Origin: Rhodoferax sp.
GTDB taxonomy: Bacteria > Pseudomonadota > Gammaproteobacteria > Burkholderiales > Burkholderiaceae_C
Length of the DNA stretch: 64,000 bases
Reading direction: 5' to 3'
Assembly (NCBI GenBank): GCA_003133245.1
Contig: PKWM01000015.1
Location: 34,909-98,908, forward strand
Under the pieces are notes generated by a model. The model saw nothing but the letters and a program-made list of their open reading frames with translations. It did no database searches and was not told the origin of the DNA. The position numbers and the translations under genes are program-made. This document shows positions 63,475-64,000 of this stretch, one piece after another (position 1 is the stretch's first letter; each line of letters opens with the position of its first letter).

Positions 63475-63978
63475 ATGCAAAACGTCGTTGTTTCAAGGTT
63501 GGAGCCAGCGCTCAACAGAGCTGGCTTCGACCCGGTGCCTGATGCAGAGTGCAGCCACCATCAGCACGAGTTGCAAGAGCACACCGACCAGCAATTCATC
63601 GTCATGCTCGACGCCTACAGGAGCAGCGGCGGGCTGGCCCGGGCGCAAGAGGTGGTTGCATTGTTCAAGCGCCGCAGCGGTCACGACCTTGCAACGCTGG
63701 CGAGCTGGATTGTGAACAAAAATGTGATTTGCTTTGAGTGGCAATTAAAAATGTGGTTGCCGCTGTTTCAGTTCAACCGTCTCAGCATGGCGCCGCAGCC
63801 AGGGCTCAGCCAGGTACTGGCGCAACTGATCCCGGACCATGACGGGTGGGCACTGGCGAACTGGTTTGCGCAGCCCAATGCCTGGCTTGGGAATCGCACC
63901 CCGGCGGTCATGTTGGGGCTGGACCCGGCGGCGGTATTGAACGCCTCACGGGCGGCCCGATTGATCGCCAATGGCTAG
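63475..63978 (+). CDS. Hypothetical protein with a DUF2384-like (MbcA/ParS/Xre antitoxin) C-terminus
   Basis: A 167-residue protein that ends 22 bases before the window edge. Its last 40 residues (WFAQPNAWLGNRTPAVMLGL, then a short helix with AARLIANG) resemble the toxin-binding C-terminal domain of Xre/MbcA/ParS antitoxins (DUF2384). The N-terminal part has a helical region without a clear helix-turn-helix. In such systems a RES or similar toxin gene follows directly; that stretch is outside the window. The ATG at 63475 has GGAG upstream. Confidence 0.6.
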   Translation: MQNVVVSRLEPALNRAGFDPVPDAECSHHQHELQEHTDQQFIVMLDAYRSSGGLARAQEVVALFKRRSGHDLATLASWIVNKNVICFEWQLKMWLPLFQFNRLSMAPQPGLSQVLAQLIPDHDGWALANWFAQPNAWLGNRTPAVMLGLDPAAVLNASRAARLIANG

Positions 63979-64000
63979 ACGAATACGAAGGGACTTCCCT

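Overview
This is a stretch of bacterial chromosome, moderately GC-rich and densely coded (about 90%), with the gene repertoire of a betaproteobacterium of the order Burkholderiales. Family Comamonadaceae (a Rhodoferax/Polaromonas-like organism) is the best guess. The grounds are a Bug/TctC-type solute receptor, a DUF3108 protein, a small Trp-rich protein (TIGR04438-like), the rpsF-priB-rpsR-rplI operon, a pyrophosphate-type phosphofructokinase, a TRAP dicarboxylate-type transporter, and GGATCAGG / GTCATTGCG intergenic repeats of the kind scattered through such genomes. The species assignment is inference; no rRNA gene is present.

Layout. 0.2-8.2 kb: lipoprotein export (lolC/lolD), a TatD nuclease, a DUF3108 protein read the other way, a SpeE-like protein translationally coupled to a GspE-family ATPase, and a DUF3422 membrane protein. 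8.2-12.6 kb: a small accessory islet with a lone DUF1778 antitoxin, a 1036-residue single-chain type ISP-like restriction-modification enzyme, a composite palindromic repeat, and an ORF6N protein whose gene contains a 35-bp palindrome. 12.6-24.2 kb: transport and metabolism (EamA exporter, an atypical SDR, Bug receptor, quinone oxidoreductase, acyl-CoA dehydrogenase), then the divergent ppsR/ppsA pair and a VC_2705-type sodium symporter. 24.3-25.8 kb: the ribosomal operon rpsF-priB-rpsR-rplI, closed by a clear terminator. 26-32 kb: cytochrome c, Trp-rich protein, AcpA-like lipoprotein, then argD-argF-kynU and rpsT on the minus strand. 32-41.3 kb: housekeeping genes (murJ, MFS, purM, AI-2E exporter, hda, HAD hydrolase, pcnB, folK, RidA). 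41.5-45.1 kb: a run of two SDRs, a PaaI-type thioesterase and a medium-chain reductase, interrupted by the second copy of the composite repeat. 45-53.2 kb, minus strand: a membrane diguanylate cyclase, a patatin-like lipoprotein, PPi-phosphofructokinase, a 356-bp near-palindrome, and a DctM-DctQ-DctP TRAP transporter. 53.3-64 kb: tRNA-Leu(CAA), cysM, a TusA-like protein, valS with a structured leader, the rubrerythrin / Fe-S protein / DUF3501 trio followed by queF, an ornithine cyclodeaminase homologue, a BrkB/YihY protein, and a DUF2384-like protein at the window edge.

How the genes work together. ppsA and its bifunctional regulator ppsR, together with PPi-PFK, point to control of the PEP/pyruvate and upper glycolytic nodes. 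argD, argF and kynU look co-transcribed, with kynU starting inside the argF stop codon. The Rbr-FeS-DUF3501 trio looks like a redox or peroxide-related unit with no assigned function that I know of. The least explained material is in the non-coding and repeat DNA: two composite palindromic elements 32 kb apart with equal internal spacing, a 356-bp inverted repeat, a palindrome inside the ORF6N gene, a stem abutting the valS start codon, and a nested stem element between rubrerythrin and its Fe-S partner. I see no CRISPR array, no transposase gene, no rRNA and no prophage structural genes.
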